A DNA stretch of 64,000 nucleotides from Streptomyces sp. NRRL S-87 (GCF_000719335.1 NZ_JOGB01000027.1:62001-126000); one strand, 5' to 3'; numbered from the stretch's first letter, positions 1-12,360 are shown. Notes: generated by a model not told the origin, from the sequence alone. Made by a program: numbers and translations.

Positions 1-517
1 TGACGAGGAAGGCCTTGAGGGAGGCGGACCGGGCGGCCTCGGTCTCCCAGTAGTGGCCGACCAGGAAGTACGAGCAGATGCCCATGACTTCCCAGCCCAC
101 CAGCAGCACCATCAGGTCGCCGGAGTAGACGACGAGCAGCATGGCGGAGGTGAAGAGGGAGACCAGGGCGGCGTACGACGGGTAGCGCGGGTCCTCGCGC
201 AGGTACGCGGTCGAGTACAGCTGGACGCAGGTGGCGACGACGCCGACGAGGACCGCGACGAGGGCGGCGAAGCCGTCCAGGTAGAGGGCCAGGTAGACGG
301 GGACCGAGCCGGTCGGGGTCAGTTCGGTCGCGGCGGTGACGGGCGGGCCGCCGCCCTGCTGCACCGCCACGACCACGGCGAGGACCGCCGCGGCGAGGGC
401 GGGGAGCACGGCGAGCGGCCGGACGAACCCGGGGGCCTTGCGGCCGAGGAGCAGTCCGCCGACCGCGCCCGCGAACGGGAGGGCCGGGACGAGGGCGGCG
501 AGGGTCGTGGTGGTCAC
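1..517 (-). CDS. nuoL: NADH-quinone oxidoreductase subunit L, second copy (5' part only)
   Basis: This is the N-terminal part (about 172 residues) of NuoL, the large antiporter-like membrane subunit of complex I that helps move protons; the rest lies beyond the left edge. The GTG start at 517 overlaps the nuoK stop as GTGA. The translation is strongly hydrophobic and carries NuoL-type segments such as [14 protein letters not shown] and [20 protein letters not shown], followed by an Ala-rich stretch leading to KAFLV. It is the last visible gene of the partial operon; nuoM and nuoN would be expected next but cannot be seen. Identification as NuoL rather than NuoM or NuoN rests on these motifs and on its place after nuoK. 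Confidence 0.9.
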   Translation of the reverse strand, partial: MTTTTLAALVPALPFAGAVGGLLLGRKAPGFVRPLAVLPALAAAVLAVVVAVQQGGGPPVTAATELTPTGSVPVYLALYLDGFAALVAVLVGVVATCVQLYSTAYLREDPRYPSYAALVSLFTSAMLLVVYSGDLMVLLVGWEVMGICSYFLVGHYWETEAARSASLKAFLV

Positions 518-891
518 GCGGCGGCTCCGGTCGCGCTCTCCGCGCTGGCGGCGGGGGTCGGGGCGGGCCCGTCGGCGTCGGTCGGGCGCTCGGCGTTGTC
601 GCGCAGCCGGTCGATGTCGGCGGTGCCGCGGTTGCGGTACACCATCAGCACGATGGCCATGCCGATGCCGATCTCGGCCGCGGCGACGGCGATGGTGAAG
701 AGGGTCAGGGCCTGGCCCGCGTGCAGCTGGTCGCGCAGCCACACGTCGAAGGCGACCAGGTTGAGGTTGACGGCGTTGAGCATGAGCTCGACGGACATCA
801 GCACGAGGATGGCGTTGCGGCGGGCCAGTACGCCGTACAGGCCCGTGCAGAAGAGGAGCGCCGCGAGCACGGCGGGGTAGGCGAGGTGCAT
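514..891 (-). CDS. nuoK: NADH-quinone oxidoreductase subunit K, second copy
   Basis: Small membrane subunit of complex I (125 residues) with three predicted transmembrane segments. The two buried glutamates expected for proton transfer in this family are present at about E35 (SVELMLNA) and E73 (AAEIGIG). It has a hydrophilic Ala/Pro/Thr tail of about 25 residues that the other NuoK in this window (99 residues) lacks. The ATG at 891 overlaps the end of nuoJ and its stop overlaps the nuoL start, so translation is probably coupled along the operon. Confidence 0.95.
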   Translation of the reverse strand: MHLAYPAVLAALLFCTGLYGVLARRNAILVLMSVELMLNAVNLNLVAFDVWLRDQLHAGQALTLFTIAVAAAEIGIGMAIVLMVYRNRGTADIDRLRDNAERPTDADGPAPTPAASAESATGAAA

Positions 892-1505
892 CAGCCCTGC
901 TCCTTACCGTCGGTCGGGGCAGGGGCCGGGGTGGTGGCCTCCTCGCCGGGGGCCGCCTTGCGGGACAGCACGATGGCCCCGATCAGGGCGGCCAGCAGAA
1001 GCACGGACAGCGCTTCGAAGGGCAGCACCCAGTGGCGGAAGAGGATCTCGCCGGACACCTTCGTCGAGCCCTGGACGGGCCCGTCGAGGTCGATCCACGT
1101 GGTGCGGAAGGCGTCGACGACCACCCAGACGAGGGCGCCCGCGGCGGCGGTGGCGACGGCGAGCGCGGCCCACCGGTTGCCCGAATCGGCGTCCGGGGAG
1201 GGGCCGATGGGGGCCTTGGTGAGCATCAGGCCGAAGAGGAGGAGGACGACGACCGAGCCGACGTAGATCAGGACCTGGACCCAGGCGATGAACTCGGCGG
1301 TCAGCAGCAGGTATTCGACGGCGACCCCGCCCAGCGCGACGACGAGCCAGAGCGCGGCGTGCACGAGCTGCTTGGTCGTGACGGTGACGAGGGCGGCGCC
1401 GAAGGTGGCGATGCCGACGAGCAGGAAGGCGATCTCGACGCCGGAGGGCGAGAGGAATCCGGGGTGGCTCCCGGCTGCGGCCAGAGCGGCGGCTGCGAGG
1501 GTCAC
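891..1505 (-). CDS. nuoJ: NADH-quinone oxidoreductase subunit J, second copy
   Basis: Membrane subunit of complex I (204 residues), five hydrophobic segments, with the family region [25 protein letters not shown] in the middle helices. The start is GTG at 1505, overlapping the nuoI stop as GTGA; the same frame stays open upstream inside nuoI, but that part is not NuoJ-like. It is shorter than the NuoJ of the complete operon (281 residues), which has a long soluble tail. Confidence 0.93.
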   Translation of the reverse strand: MTLAAAALAAAGSHPGFLSPSGVEIAFLLVGIATFGAALVTVTTKQLVHAALWLVVALGGVAVEYLLLTAEFIAWVQVLIYVGSVVVLLLFGLMLTKAPIGPSPDADSGNRWAALAVATAAAGALVWVVVDAFRTTWIDLDGPVQGSTKVSGEILFRHWVLPFEALSVLLLAALIGAIVLSRKAAPGEEATTPAPAPTDGKEQG

Positions 1506-2149
1506 GCGTCTCCCTCCGGGGTGGCGGGCGGTCGGGGGGCCGCGGCGGCCTGGGCCGCGGCCTCGGCCTTCTCCGCGGCCTTGCGGGCGGCGGCGAGCTC
1601 CTTGGGCTCCTCGGCACGTTCGTCGAGCGCCGGGGGCGCCGGCACGGTCCACATCCAGTCGCGCAGCTTGTCGCGCTCGTGCGTGAGTTCGCGGATGTCC
1701 GTCTCGGCGTACTCGAACTCCGGCGACCAGAACAGGGCGTCGAAGGGGCACACCTCGATGCAGATGCCGCAGTACATGCAGAGGGAGAAGTCGATCGCGA
1801 ACCGGTCGAGGACGTTGCGGCTGCGCTCGCGTCCGCCGGGGGCGGCGGCCGGGACCGTCTCCTTGTGGGAGTCGATGTAGATGCACCAGTCCGGGCACTC
1901 GCGCGCGCAGAGCATGCACACGGTGCAGTTCTCCTCGAACAGCCCGATGACCCCGCGGGTGCGCGGGGGCAGCACGGGCTGGACCTCCGGGTACTGCGCA
2001 GTGTGGGAGCGCTTGGTCATCGTGCGCAGGGTGACCGCTAGGCCCTTGGCCAGGCCGGCGCCGGGGAAGGACTTCTTGGGCACGGGCACGGCCGGGTGGC
2101 GGTGGTCGGGCGCGGCGGCGTCCGACGGGCGGGGCGACGGGTCGGGCAT
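1502..2149 (-). CDS. nuoI: NADH-quinone oxidoreductase subunit I, second copy (two 4Fe-4S ferredoxin domain)
   Basis: Peripheral-arm ferredoxin subunit (215 residues) that passes electrons towards NuoB. Two CxxCxxCxxxCP motifs are visible, C75/C78/C81/C85 and C124/C127/C130/C134, giving two 4Fe-4S clusters. The ATG at 2149 overlaps the nuoH stop as TAATG. The N-terminal 45 residues are Pro/Ala rich and the last 60 residues are Ala/Glu/Lys rich, so both ends are extended relative to a minimal NuoI. If this complex takes electrons directly from a ferredoxin, NuoI would be the entry subunit, but that is inference. Confidence 0.95.
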   Translation of the reverse strand: MPDPSPRPSDAAAPDHRHPAVPVPKKSFPGAGLAKGLAVTLRTMTKRSHTAQYPEVQPVLPPRTRGVIGLFEENCTVCMLCARECPDWCIYIDSHKETVPAAAPGGRERSRNVLDRFAIDFSLCMYCGICIEVCPFDALFWSPEFEYAETDIRELTHERDKLRDWMWTVPAPPALDERAEEPKELAAARKAAEKAEAAAQAAAAPRPPATPEGDA

Positions 2150-3108
2150 TACTGGATCGCCACCTTCACGATGCCGGTGAGCGCGATCTGGGCGAGCGCG
2201 AGCGGGATGAGTACGGTCCAGGACAGCTTCTGGAGCTGGTCCTCGCGCAGGCGCGGGTAGGTGACCCGGAGCCAGATGACGGCGAACGCGAGGAGCGCGG
2301 TCTTCAGCAGGGTCCAGGCCCAGCCGTCGACGAACGGGCCGTGCCAGCCGCCGAGGAAGAGGACCGTGGTCAGCGCGCAGAGCACGACGATGCCGGCGTA
2401 CTCGGCGAGGAGGAACAGGGCGAACCGCAGACCCGTGTACTCGGTGTACGCGCCGAAGATGATCTCGGAGTCGGCCACCGGCATGTCGAACGGCGGGCGC
2501 TGGAGCTCGGCGAGGCCCGCGGTGAAGAACACCAGGGCGCCGACGATCTGCCAGGGCAGCCACCACCACTCGAAGGCGTTGACGATGCCGGGCAGCGAGA
2601 CCGTGCCGGCGGCCATCGCCACGGAGGCGGCGGCCAGCAGCATCGGCAGCTCGTAGGCGAGCAGCTGGGCGGCCGTGCGCAGACCGCCGAGCAGGGAGAA
2701 CTTGTTGGCGGACGCCCAGCCGGCCATGAGGCTGCCGAGCACGCCCACGCCCATGACGGCGAGCACGAAGAACAGGCCCGCGTCGAGGACCTGGCCGACC
2801 GCGCCCTCGTGCGGGCCGACCGGGATCGCGACGAGCACGAGCAGGTACGGCAGCAGCGCGACGGCGGGGGCGAGCTGGAAGATGCGGCGGTCGGCGCCGG
2901 CCGGGACCACGTCCTCCTTCTGCGCGAACTTCACGCCGTCGGCGACGAGCTGGGCCCAGCCGTGGAAGCCGCCGGCGTACATGGGGCCGAGGCGGCCCTG
3001 CATGTGGGCCATCACCTTGTGCTCGGTCTGCCCGATCACGAGCGGGAGCACGAGGAAGACGGCGAAGACGACGATCAGTCGCAGCGCGACGTCGAGGACG
3101 TCGTTCAC
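2149..3108 (-). CDS. nuoH: NADH-quinone oxidoreductase subunit H, second copy
   Basis: Membrane subunit (319 residues) that forms the quinone-access channel with NuoB and NuoD. Family stretches are visible, including the early [20 protein letters not shown] segment (the EKK/QxRxGP region) and [17 protein letters not shown] followed by [15 protein letters not shown]. About eight hydrophobic segments are seen. The gene directly follows nuoC with a 4-base overlap at 3105-3108, leaving no room for nuoD. Length matches the usual NuoH (about 320), unlike the 455-residue copy in the complete operon. Confidence 0.95.
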   Translation of the reverse strand: MNDVLDVALRLIVVFAVFLVLPLVIGQTEHKVMAHMQGRLGPMYAGGFHGWAQLVADGVKFAQKEDVVPAGADRRIFQLAPAVALLPYLLVLVAIPVGPHEGAVGQVLDAGLFFVLAVMGVGVLGSLMAGWASANKFSLLGGLRTAAQLLAYELPMLLAAASVAMAAGTVSLPGIVNAFEWWWLPWQIVGALVFFTAGLAELQRPPFDMPVADSEIIFGAYTEYTGLRFALFLLAEYAGIVVLCALTTVLFLGGWHGPFVDGWAWTLLKTALLAFAVIWLRVTYPRLREDQLQKLSWTVLIPLALAQIALTGIVKVAIQ

Positions 3109-4364
3109 GCGTCGCCTCCGGTGTCGTTGTCAGGGTCGGTGGTGGGCTTCCGCGGCTCGGGCTCCGGCCCGGCGGCGGGCTCCGGCGCGGCCTCGGGCTC
3201 GGGCTCCGGCCCGGCCTCGGGCTCGGGCTTCGGCTCAGGCTCGGGCCGCTCCGCCCCGGGCTGCGGGGCGGGGGCCTGGGCCGCATCGTCGAACGCCGGG
3301 CGCGGGTTGTGCCAGGGGGCGTCCGAACTGCGGACCGGCGGGGCGGCGGGGGTGTCCGTTCCGGGGGTGTCCGTTCCGGCGGTCTCCGCCGCGGCCTGGC
3401 TCGCGGAGCCGTCGGCCGCGCTGCGGCTGCGCCGCGGCGGGCGTGCCGGCCGGGACGGGCCCTCGCCGGCCGCGGCCGCTTCGGGTCCGGCGGGTCCCGC
3501 GGCCGCGGCGGGCCCGGCGGTGGCCTCGGGAGCTGCCGGGGCCGCGGGTCCGGCCGGGGTACCGGGGCCGGGAGTGACCTCGGGTCCGGCGGTGGCCTCG
3601 GCCGCCTGGCTGGCCGAGCCCTGGGCCGCCGTACGGGCCCGGCGGACCGGTCGGACCGGGGCCTCCGCGCCCTCGGTCGCCGGCTGGCTCGCGGAGCCGG
3701 CCGCGGCCGTACGGGCGCGCCGGGCCGGAGCCTCGCCGGCGGCCCGCGGGGTGCGGGCCGGGCGGGTGGGTGCCGGCGGCAGCTGGCCCTTCATCGGGCC
3801 CCAGTCGTTCGGGTCGGGCACGCCGGGCGGCAGCATGGTGCGGCGCTTGGGGCCGGCGTGGTCGGCCGCGCCCTCGCCCGGCTCCTTCGCTCCCGGCCAG
3901 GCCTTGGCGACCCGGGCGGCGAGGACGAAGTCCTTGCGCAGCGGGTGGCCCTCGAAGTTCTCGGGGAGCAGCAGCGGCACCAGGTGCGGGTGGTCGGTGA
4001 AGGTGACGCCGAACATCTCGTACGTCTCGCGCTCGTGCCAGGCGGCGCCCGCGTACACCGCGACGGCCGAGGGCAGCGCGGCCGCCTCGTGCGGGACGGT
4101 GGTGCGCAGCAGCAGGCGCCGTACCCGTCCGGCCTCCAGGGCCACGACGTGGGCGGCGACGCGGAAACCGGTGCCGGGCTCGTCGACCGCGCTCAGCCAG
4201 TCGAAATAGGTGCAGCCGAGCTTGTCGCGGGCGGTCTCCAGCGCGGAGATCCACGACGCGGTGGGCACGTCGACGGTGAGCAGGTCGTACGCCGCCTCGG
4301 CGGTGGCCTCGGCGCCGAAGAGGTCGGTGACGGCCTCGGGCAGCAGGTCGTAGGGGTGCGTCAC
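3105..4364 (-). CDS. nuoC: NADH-quinone oxidoreductase subunit C, second copy, with long disordered C-terminal extension
   Basis: Residues 1 to about 195 are a NuoC (30 kDa subunit) domain with the family signature [11 protein letters not shown] at 109-119 and [14 protein letters not shown]. Residues 196-419 are an added low-complexity region. It contains three copies of a basic motif of the form RR-x-R-(T/S)-A-A-x-G-S-A-S-Q at about 215, 241 and 311, separated by Ala/Pro/Gly runs, and a terminal Pro/Glu tail (373-406). The extension is not a NuoD domain: no NuoD motifs such as GIEK are present. It overlaps nuoH by 4 bases and the nuoB stop by 4 bases. The role of the extension is unknown; a disordered docking or tethering arm is one possibility. 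Confidence 0.92.
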   Translation of the reverse strand: MTHPYDLLPEAVTDLFGAEATAEAAYDLLTVDVPTASWISALETARDKLGCTYFDWLSAVDEPGTGFRVAAHVVALEAGRVRRLLLRTTVPHEAAALPSAVAVYAGAAWHERETYEMFGVTFTDHPHLVPLLLPENFEGHPLRKDFVLAARVAKAWPGAKEPGEGAADHAGPKRRTMLPPGVPDPNDWGPMKGQLPPAPTRPARTPRAAGEAPARRARTAAAGSASQPATEGAEAPVRPVRRARTAAQGSASQAAEATAGPEVTPGPGTPAGPAAPAAPEATAGPAAAAGPAGPEAAAAGEGPSRPARPPRRSRSAADGSASQAAAETAGTDTPGTDTPAAPPVRSSDAPWHNPRPAFDDAAQAPAPQPGAERPEPEPKPEPEAGPEPEPEAAPEPAAGPEPEPRKPTTDPDNDTGGDA

Positions 4365-5041
4365 CGGCCCTCCCCCTGGTCCTCGCCGGCGGCGGTGCCG
4401 GGCGGCGTCGCGGGGGTGCCGGGCTTCGCCGCGGGGGCCGTGACCAGACCGCTGGTCAGCTCGGTGACCGAGGGGCGGACCGCACCGTAGCGCTCCTCGA
4501 GCGACTCCCGGGCGATCTTCTCCTGGAGCTTGAGGATGCCCTGGAGCAGCGCCTCCGGACGCGGCGGGCAGCCGGGCACGTAGACGTCGACCGGGATGAT
4601 CTGGTCCACGCCCTTGGTGACGGAGTACGAGTCCCAGTAGGGCCCGCCGCAGTTGGAGCAGGCACCGAAGGAGATGACGTACTTCGGCTCCGGCATCTGC
4701 TCGTAGAGCCGCTTCACGGCCGGGGCCATCTTGTCCGTGACGGTGCCCGAGACGATCATCAGGTCGGCCTGGCGCGGACCGGGCGCGAAGGGGATCACGC
4801 CCAGCCGGATGAAGTCGTGCCGCGCCATGGACGCGGCGATGAACTCGATCGCGCAGCAGGCCAGGCCGAAGTTGAAGACCCAGAGGCTGTAGCGGCGTCC
4901 CCAGTTGAGGACGACCTTCATCGGCTCCGGCGCCAGCCGGGCGAGTGCGCCCAGCCGCCTGGGCTCCGGCAGCAGCTGCGGGGCGGCGGCTCCGGCGTCC
5001 GGGGCGGCGCCCGCGTTCTGGCTCTGGCTGGTCACGTCCAT
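4361..5041 (-). CDS. nuoB: NADH-quinone oxidoreductase subunit B, second copy
   Basis: Peripheral subunit (226 residues) holding cluster N2, the last Fe-S centre before quinone. The expected ligands are present: the tandem C62-C63 in [11 protein letters not shown]128 in [11 protein letters not shown] and C158 in GCPPRPEA. The start chosen is ATG at 5041, overlapping nuoA by 10 bases; the frame is open further upstream but lacks NuoB-like sequence. It has an N-terminal Ala-rich extension of about 40 residues and a 45-residue tail compared with the 184-residue copy at 40066-40620. All catalytic cysteines are intact, so this partial complex appears functional at the N2 site. Confidence 0.95.
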   Translation of the reverse strand: MDVTSQSQNAGAAPDAGAAAPQLLPEPRRLGALARLAPEPMKVVLNWGRRYSLWVFNFGLACCAIEFIAASMARHDFIRLGVIPFAPGPRQADLMIVSGTVTDKMAPAVKRLYEQMPEPKYVISFGACSNCGGPYWDSYSVTKGVDQIIPVDVYVPGCPPRPEALLQGILKLQEKIARESLEERYGAVRPSVTELTSGLVTAPAAKPGTPATPPGTAAGEDQGEGR

Positions 5042-5439
5042 TCGAGGACGCCCTTCTTGTATGCGTACAGCAGGCCGACGGCGAGGAAGCCCAGGAAGAT
5101 GAACATCTCGACCAGGGTGGTGGCCCCGTAGCCGGGGGCGGCGAAGACCGTCGCCCAGGGGAAGAGGAAGATCGAGTCGACCGCGAAGATCACGTAGAGG
5201 AACGCGTACACGTAGTAGCGGACCTGGGTGTGCGCCCAGCCCTCGCCCACCGGGTCGACGCCGCACTCGTACGTCAGGAGCTTCTCGGGCGTGGGCACGA
5301 CGGGGCGCAGCAGGCGTCCGGCGCCGAAGGCCACGGCGACGAAGAGCACGCCGATGAGCGCGAGCAGTCCGACGACCGAATAGCTCTCGAAATAGTCGGC
5401 CGCGGTTACGGTCACGGCCGCCACCGTCCGTTCGGGCAC
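5032..5439 (-). CDS. nuoA: NADH-quinone oxidoreductase subunit A, second copy
   Basis: First gene of the partial operon, a 135-residue membrane subunit with three predicted helices. NuoA signatures seen are [14 protein letters not shown] and [22 protein letters not shown]. It starts at ATG 5439 and faces away from the sensor kinase gene at 5587; the 147-base gap between them must hold promoters for both. It differs clearly from the NuoA at 40631-40990, so the two operons are old paralogues or separately acquired, not a recent duplication. Confidence 0.95.
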   Translation of the reverse strand: MPERTVAAVTVTAADYFESYSVVGLLALIGVLFVAVAFGAGRLLRPVVPTPEKLLTYECGVDPVGEGWAHTQVRYYVYAFLYVIFAVDSIFLFPWATVFAAPGYGATTLVEMFIFLGFLAVGLLYAYKKGVLEWT

Positions 5440-5506
5440 GTCCGCTCCTCGTTCTCGGCCACTGTCGACGATCTGTTACGCACGGGAGTCTAGGCCCTGC
5501 TAAAAG

Positions 5507-5529
5507 CGGGGTGGGGTTATCCCCCGTTC
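5507..5529 (+). promoter_or_regulatory. Palindromic operator-like element upstream of first sensor kinase
   Basis: The core GGGGTTATCCCC is flanked by CGGGGT on the left and CGTTC on the right. The same 23-24 base element recurs upstream of the second kinase gene (6773-6796) with the core GGGGATAACCCC, which is the exact reverse complement of this core. It lies 57 bases before the kinase start and between divergent nuoA and the kinase gene, so it could control both. A binding site for the cognate response regulator is inferred. Confidence 0.5.
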
Positions 5530-5586
5530 ACCGACACCCGGCCACCCCATGGCACGGGCCGCACCCGATTGGGCAGGCTGTCGGTC

Positions 5587-6759
5587 ATGAGTACGAGCAG
5601 CTCGGACCCACTCGCGACCAGCGGCGACCGTCCGCTCCCGTCCGTCCGGCCCGCCTTCGACGCGGTGACGTGGCGGGAAATCGGACATCTGCTGGCGAAC
5701 CTGCCGATGGCGTTGATCGGCTTTGTTTACACGGTGTTCATGGTTTCGGTCTCCGGCGGCCTCGCCGTGACCGCCGTAGGACTTCCCCTGCTCGCCGCCG
5801 GGCTGCTCGGGATGCGGGCGCTCGGCCGGGCGGAGCGGGTGCGGGCGCGGCTGCTGCTCGGCACGCACGTGGACGAGCCGTCGGCGATCCCCACCCGCGG
5901 GGGCTTCTTCCCCTGGTTGTGGACAAGTCTGAAGGATCCCGTGGGCTGGCGCGCGGTGCTGTACTGCGCGATCCGGCTCCCGTGGGGCGTCCTCACCTTC
6001 ACCATCGCACTGACCGGGCTGTTCGTCCTCTGGCCGGTGCTGCCGTACATCGCCCGGCTGCTGGCGAACGCGGACCGCGCGATGGTCCGGGGGCTGCTCG
6101 CGCCCTCCGACGAGCTGGAGCGGCGGATCGCCGAGCTGGAGTCGGGGCGCGGGGTCGTGGTCGACACGGCGGCCGCCGACCTGCGGCGCATCGAGCGGGA
6201 CCTGCACGACGGGGCCCAGGCGCGCCTGGTGAACCTGGCGATGGGGCTCGGGCTCGCCAAGGAGAAGCTGCTGGAGGACCCCGACACGGCGGCGGCGATG
6301 GTCGACGAGGCGCACGGCGAGGTGAAGCTGGCCCTCCAGGAGCTGCGGGACCTGGCCAGGGGCATCCACCCCGCGGTGCTGACCGACCGGGGCCTGGACG
6401 CGGCCCTGTCGTCGGTGGCTGCCCGCTGCACGGTGCCGGTGAAGGTGTCCGTGGACCTGCCGGGCCGCCCGGCGGAGGCCATCGAGGGGATCGCGTACTT
6501 CACGGTCTCCGAGCTGCTGCAGAACGTCAGCAAGCACGCGCGCGCCACGGCGGCGAGCGTGGAGGTGTGGCGGGACGGACGCCGGCTGCTGCTGCGGGTG
6601 GCGGACGACGGGGTCGGCGGGGCGGACCCCGGGCACGGGACGGGGATGGCGGGGCTGGCGGAGCGGCTGTCCGCGGTGGACGGGGTCTTCGTGGTGACCT
6701 CGCCCGAGGGGGGCGGGACGACGGTGACGGCGGAGTTGCCGTGGCGGGACCGGGGGTGA
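5587..6759 (+). CDS. Sensor histidine kinase, NarL/DesK type (first of tandem pair)
   Basis: 390-residue membrane kinase. Residues about 40-160 form a multi-helix N-terminal sensor region with no large extracytoplasmic domain. The HisKA_3 dimerisation helix carries the phospho-acceptor at H207 in RDLHDGAQARL, followed by a HATPase domain with an N-box (LLQNVSKHA) and DDGVGG. The ATG at 5587 was preferred to a TTG at 5569. It is closely related to the next gene (identical blocks such as RDLARGIHPAVLTDRGLDAAL), so the pair arose by duplication. With the regulator at 8455 it forms a three-gene two-component system divergent from the partial complex I and upstream of korAB. The signal sensed is not evident. 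Confidence 0.9.
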   Translation: MSTSSSDPLATSGDRPLPSVRPAFDAVTWREIGHLLANLPMALIGFVYTVFMVSVSGGLAVTAVGLPLLAAGLLGMRALGRAERVRARLLLGTHVDEPSAIPTRGGFFPWLWTSLKDPVGWRAVLYCAIRLPWGVLTFTIALTGLFVLWPVLPYIARLLANADRAMVRGLLAPSDELERRIAELESGRGVVVDTAAADLRRIERDLHDGAQARLVNLAMGLGLAKEKLLEDPDTAAAMVDEAHGEVKLALQELRDLARGIHPAVLTDRGLDAALSSVAARCTVPVKVSVDLPGRPAEAIEGIAYFTVSELLQNVSKHARATAASVEVWRDGRRLLLRVADDGVGGADPGHGTGMAGLAERLSAVDGVFVVTSPEGGGTTVTAELPWRDRG

Positions 6760-6772
6760 CCCCGGGGTCGTA

Positions 6773-6796
6773 CGGGGTGGGGATAACCCCCCGTTC
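6773..6796 (+). promoter_or_regulatory. Palindromic operator-like element upstream of second sensor kinase
   Basis: Core GGGGATAACCCC with the same flanks (CGGGGT and CGTTC) as the element at 5507-5529. It sits 84 bases before the second kinase start and just after the stop of the first kinase. Conservation in a spacer that otherwise differs from the upstream copy suggests a regulator site rather than leftover duplication, but a duplicated promoter is the simple alternative. Confidence 0.5.
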
Positions 6797-6880
6797 GGGA
6801 GGCCGACGGACCGGATGGTTCCGGGGGCGGCCCGACGGGAGGGTGGAGGGGTACTGACCGGACCGGGACGGGAGTGGGAC

Positions 6881-8239
6881 ATGGCGATCGGGGAGCGGCT
6901 CGGCGGGGTGCCGGGGACGCCGTTCGCGGGGCGGCGGGGCGGGGTGCTGGGAGCGCCGTTCGCGGGGCGGACCTGGCGCGAGTTCGGGCATCTGATGACC
7001 GGGTTCCCGCTCGCGGCGCTGTACTTCTCCTTGACGGTGGCCATGCTCTCGGTCGGGGCCGGCCTGCTCGTCACCTTCGTCGGCGTGCCGGTCCTGGCCG
7101 TCGCGCTCGGCGTGTGCCGCGGCTTCGGGACCCTGGAGCGCACCCGCGCCCGGCTGCTGCTCGGCCTGGAGGTGGCGGCGCCGGAGCCGGCCCTCCGGCG
7201 TCGGCGGGGCGCGACGGCCTGGATGGGCGCGATGCTCAAGAGCGGCGCCAACTGGCGGCACGCGCTGTACATGATCGTGCACTTCCCGTGGGCGGTGTTC
7301 TCCTTCGTCGTGGCGATCACCTTCATGACGTACGGCTGGGCGACGGCCCTCTACCCCGCCTGGCACTGGGTCCTCCCGACCTTCACCGACCAGCCCGGCC
7401 TGCAGCTGTACGACGACGGCCCCGGCGACGGCTTCTACCTCGACACCCCGTACCGCATCACCGTCACCTGCCTCGTCGGCGTCCTCGTCGTCCTCGTGAC
7501 CCCCTGGGTGCTGCGCGCCCTGACGACCGTGGACCGGGTGCTGGTCGCGGGCCTGCTCGGGCCGTCCCGGCTGGTCACCCGCGTCACCGAGCTGGAGTCG
7601 GACCGCGGGGCGGCGGCCGACACCGCCGCCGCCGACCTGCGGCGCATCGAGCGGGAGCTGCACGACGGGGCCCAGGCCCGGCTGGTGAACCTGGCCATGG
7701 ACCTGGGCCTGGCCAAGGACGCGCTCGCGCGGGACCCGCAGGCCGCCGCCCGCCTGGTCGACGAGGCGCACGGCGAGGTGAAGACCGCCCTGCGGGAGCT
7801 GCGCGACCTGGCCCGGGGCATCCACCCCGCGGTGCTGACCGACCGGGGCCTGGACGCGGCCCTGTCGGCGGTGGCCGCGCGGTGCGCCGTCCCGGTCACG
7901 GTGCGGGTGGACCTGCCGGGCCGGCCGGCCCCGGCGATCGAGGGCCTGGCGTACGTCACCGTGGTGGAGCTGCTGGAGAACGTCAGCCGGCACGCCGGGG
8001 CCCGGTCCGCGGGCGTGGACGTCTGGCGGGCCGGCGACCGGCTGATGGTGCAGGTCACGGACGACGGCCGGGGCGGGGCCGCGGCGGACCCGGCCCCGGA
8101 GGCGGGCGGGGTCCCGGGCGCGGGCACCGGGCTGGCGGGGCTGGCCGGCCGGATCGGCGCGGTCGACGGCGTCCTCGACGTACGGTCCCCGGTCGGCGGG
8201 GGCACGCGGGTGACCGCGGAACTCCCCTGGCGCGGGTGA
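6881..8239 (+). CDS. Sensor histidine kinase, NarL/DesK type (second of tandem pair)
   Basis: 452-residue paralogue of the preceding kinase. The ATG at 6881 has a GGGAG ribosome site. The first 30 residues contain a direct repeat, G-(T/A)-PFAGR twice, before the membrane part. An additional extracytoplasmic loop of about 35 residues (around 160-192) is present between membrane helices and is absent from the first kinase, so the two may sense different inputs. Phospho-acceptor H261 lies in RELHDGAQARL; the HATPase part has LLENVSRHAG and DDGRGG. Both kinases keep apparently complete catalytic motifs, so heterodimers or two-input control of one regulator are possible. The last codons and stop lie within a tandem repeat (see 8219-8322). 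Confidence 0.9.
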   Translation: MAIGERLGGVPGTPFAGRRGGVLGAPFAGRTWREFGHLMTGFPLAALYFSLTVAMLSVGAGLLVTFVGVPVLAVALGVCRGFGTLERTRARLLLGLEVAAPEPALRRRRGATAWMGAMLKSGANWRHALYMIVHFPWAVFSFVVAITFMTYGWATALYPAWHWVLPTFTDQPGLQLYDDGPGDGFYLDTPYRITVTCLVGVLVVLVTPWVLRALTTVDRVLVAGLLGPSRLVTRVTELESDRGAAADTAAADLRRIERELHDGAQARLVNLAMDLGLAKDALARDPQAAARLVDEAHGEVKTALRELRDLARGIHPAVLTDRGLDAALSAVAARCAVPVTVRVDLPGRPAPAIEGLAYVTVVELLENVSRHAGARSAGVDVWRAGDRLMVQVTDDGRGGAAADPAPEAGGVPGAGTGLAGLAGRIGAVDGVLDVRSPVGGGTRVTAELPWRG

Positions 8240-8322
8240 CGGCGGAACTCCCCTGGCGCGGGTGACGGCGGAACTCCCCTGGCGCGGGTGACGGCGGGCC
8301 TCCCCCGGCCCGGGTGACGGCG
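8219..8322 (+). repeat. 26-bp tandem repeat covering kinase 3' end and stop codon
   Basis: Three copies of a 26-base unit begin at 8219, 8245 and 8271, with a diverged fourth at 8297. The first copy encodes the last residues of the kinase (ELPWRG) and its TGA stop; later copies repeat the codons and stop after the gene. The rest of the gap to the regulator start at 8455 shows no other gene. Confidence 0.9.
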
Positions 8323-8454
8323 GCATCCGCGGCAGGCCTCCACCGCCGCGGACCCGAAGGCTGAGCCTGGCCTCAACCGAGCCCCTGGAACGGCATGCTT
8401 GGCTGTACCGGACACGCCGGAACGAGCCGAAGAGCCGAGCGGGGAGCTGCTGTA

Positions 8455-9129
8455 GTGGAGCAGGACAAGGTGCGGGTGGTCATCGCCGAGGATTCGGTGC
8501 TGCTGCGGGAGGGGCTGACGCGGCTGCTGACCGACCGGGGCCACGAGGTGATAGCCGGCGTCGGTGATGCCGACGCGCTGGTCAAGACGATGGCGGACCT
8601 CGCCGCCGAGGGGTCCCTGCCGGACGTGGTGGTGGCCGACGTACGGATGCCGCCTACCCACACCGACGAGGGCGTCCGGGCCGCGGTGCGGCTGCGTGCC
8701 GCCTATCCCGATCTCGGCGTCCTCGTGCTGTCGCAGTACGTCGAGGAGCGGTACGCCACCGAGCTGCTGGCCGGATCCAGCACGGGTGTGGGCTACCTGC
8801 TCAAGGACCGGGTAGCCGAGGTACGGGAGTTCACCGACGCCGTGGTCCGGGTCGCCCGGGGCGGCACGGCGCTCGACCCCGAGGTGGTCGCCCAGTTGCT
8901 GGGCCGCAGCCGCAAGCAGGACGTGCTGGCGGGCCTGACGCCCCGCGAGCGCGAGGTGCTGGGCCTGATGGCGGAGGGCCGGACGAACTCGGCCGTCGCC
9001 CGACAGCTGGTCGTCAGCGACGGGGCGGTGGAGAAGCACGTCAGCAACATCTTCATGAAGCTCGGGCTGTCACCCAGTGACGGGGATCACCGCAGGGTGC
9101 TCGCCGTCCTCACCTATCTGAATTCATGA
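8455..9129 (+). CDS. Two-component response regulator, NarL/LuxR family
   Basis: 224-residue regulator: receiver domain (about 6-125) with predicted phospho-acceptor D62 in VVVADVRMP, and a C-terminal LuxR-type HTH (about 158-220) with [25 protein letters not shown] and [12 protein letters not shown] at 8455 is preferred because GGGGAG lies about 12 bases upstream; longer in-frame starts add unrelated sequence. It is the probable partner of one or both kinases at 5587 and 6881. A perfect hairpin follows immediately. Likely targets are the flanking nuoA-L operon, korAB and its own operon, judged only by position and the repeated element at 5507 and 6773. Confidence 0.92.
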   Translation: MEQDKVRVVIAEDSVLLREGLTRLLTDRGHEVIAGVGDADALVKTMADLAAEGSLPDVVVADVRMPPTHTDEGVRAAVRLRAAYPDLGVLVLSQYVEERYATELLAGSSTGVGYLLKDRVAEVREFTDAVVRVARGGTALDPEVVAQLLGRSRKQDVLAGLTPREREVLGLMAEGRTNSAVARQLVVSDGAVEKHVSNIFMKLGLSPSDGDHRRVLAVLTYLNS

Positions 9130-9154
9130 CTGCCTGACACTCTGTCAGGCAGTC
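9128..9154 (+). terminator. Perfect 12-bp hairpin after response regulator
   Basis: Arms GACTGCCTGACA (9128-9139) and TGTCAGGCAGTC (9143-9154) pair perfectly around a 3-base loop; the left arm overlaps the stop codon. No T tract follows, as is common in this group. It separates the two-component operon from korAB. Confidence 0.8.
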
Positions 9155-9301
9155 GAGAGCCGGAACACACGCCGTAGGCCAGGCGTCCCAGCGGGGCCCG
9201 TCTCACTTTTGCGTCCAGCATGTGAGAGGCCCGAGGAAGGGCACCCTTACCGACGTAGGGTTGGCCTTGGGACGCGCACGCCTCGAAGGAGGTCCAGTTC
9301 A

Positions 9302-12332
<3,031 letters not shown>

Positions 12333-12360
12333 TACGCCGCGGGCCGCCGGACGCGCACGG

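Noticed and set aside
3105..4364. NuoC2 as a NuoCD fusion
   Set aside because: The extra 224 residues are low-complexity repeats without any NuoD motif, and far too short for NuoD (about 400).
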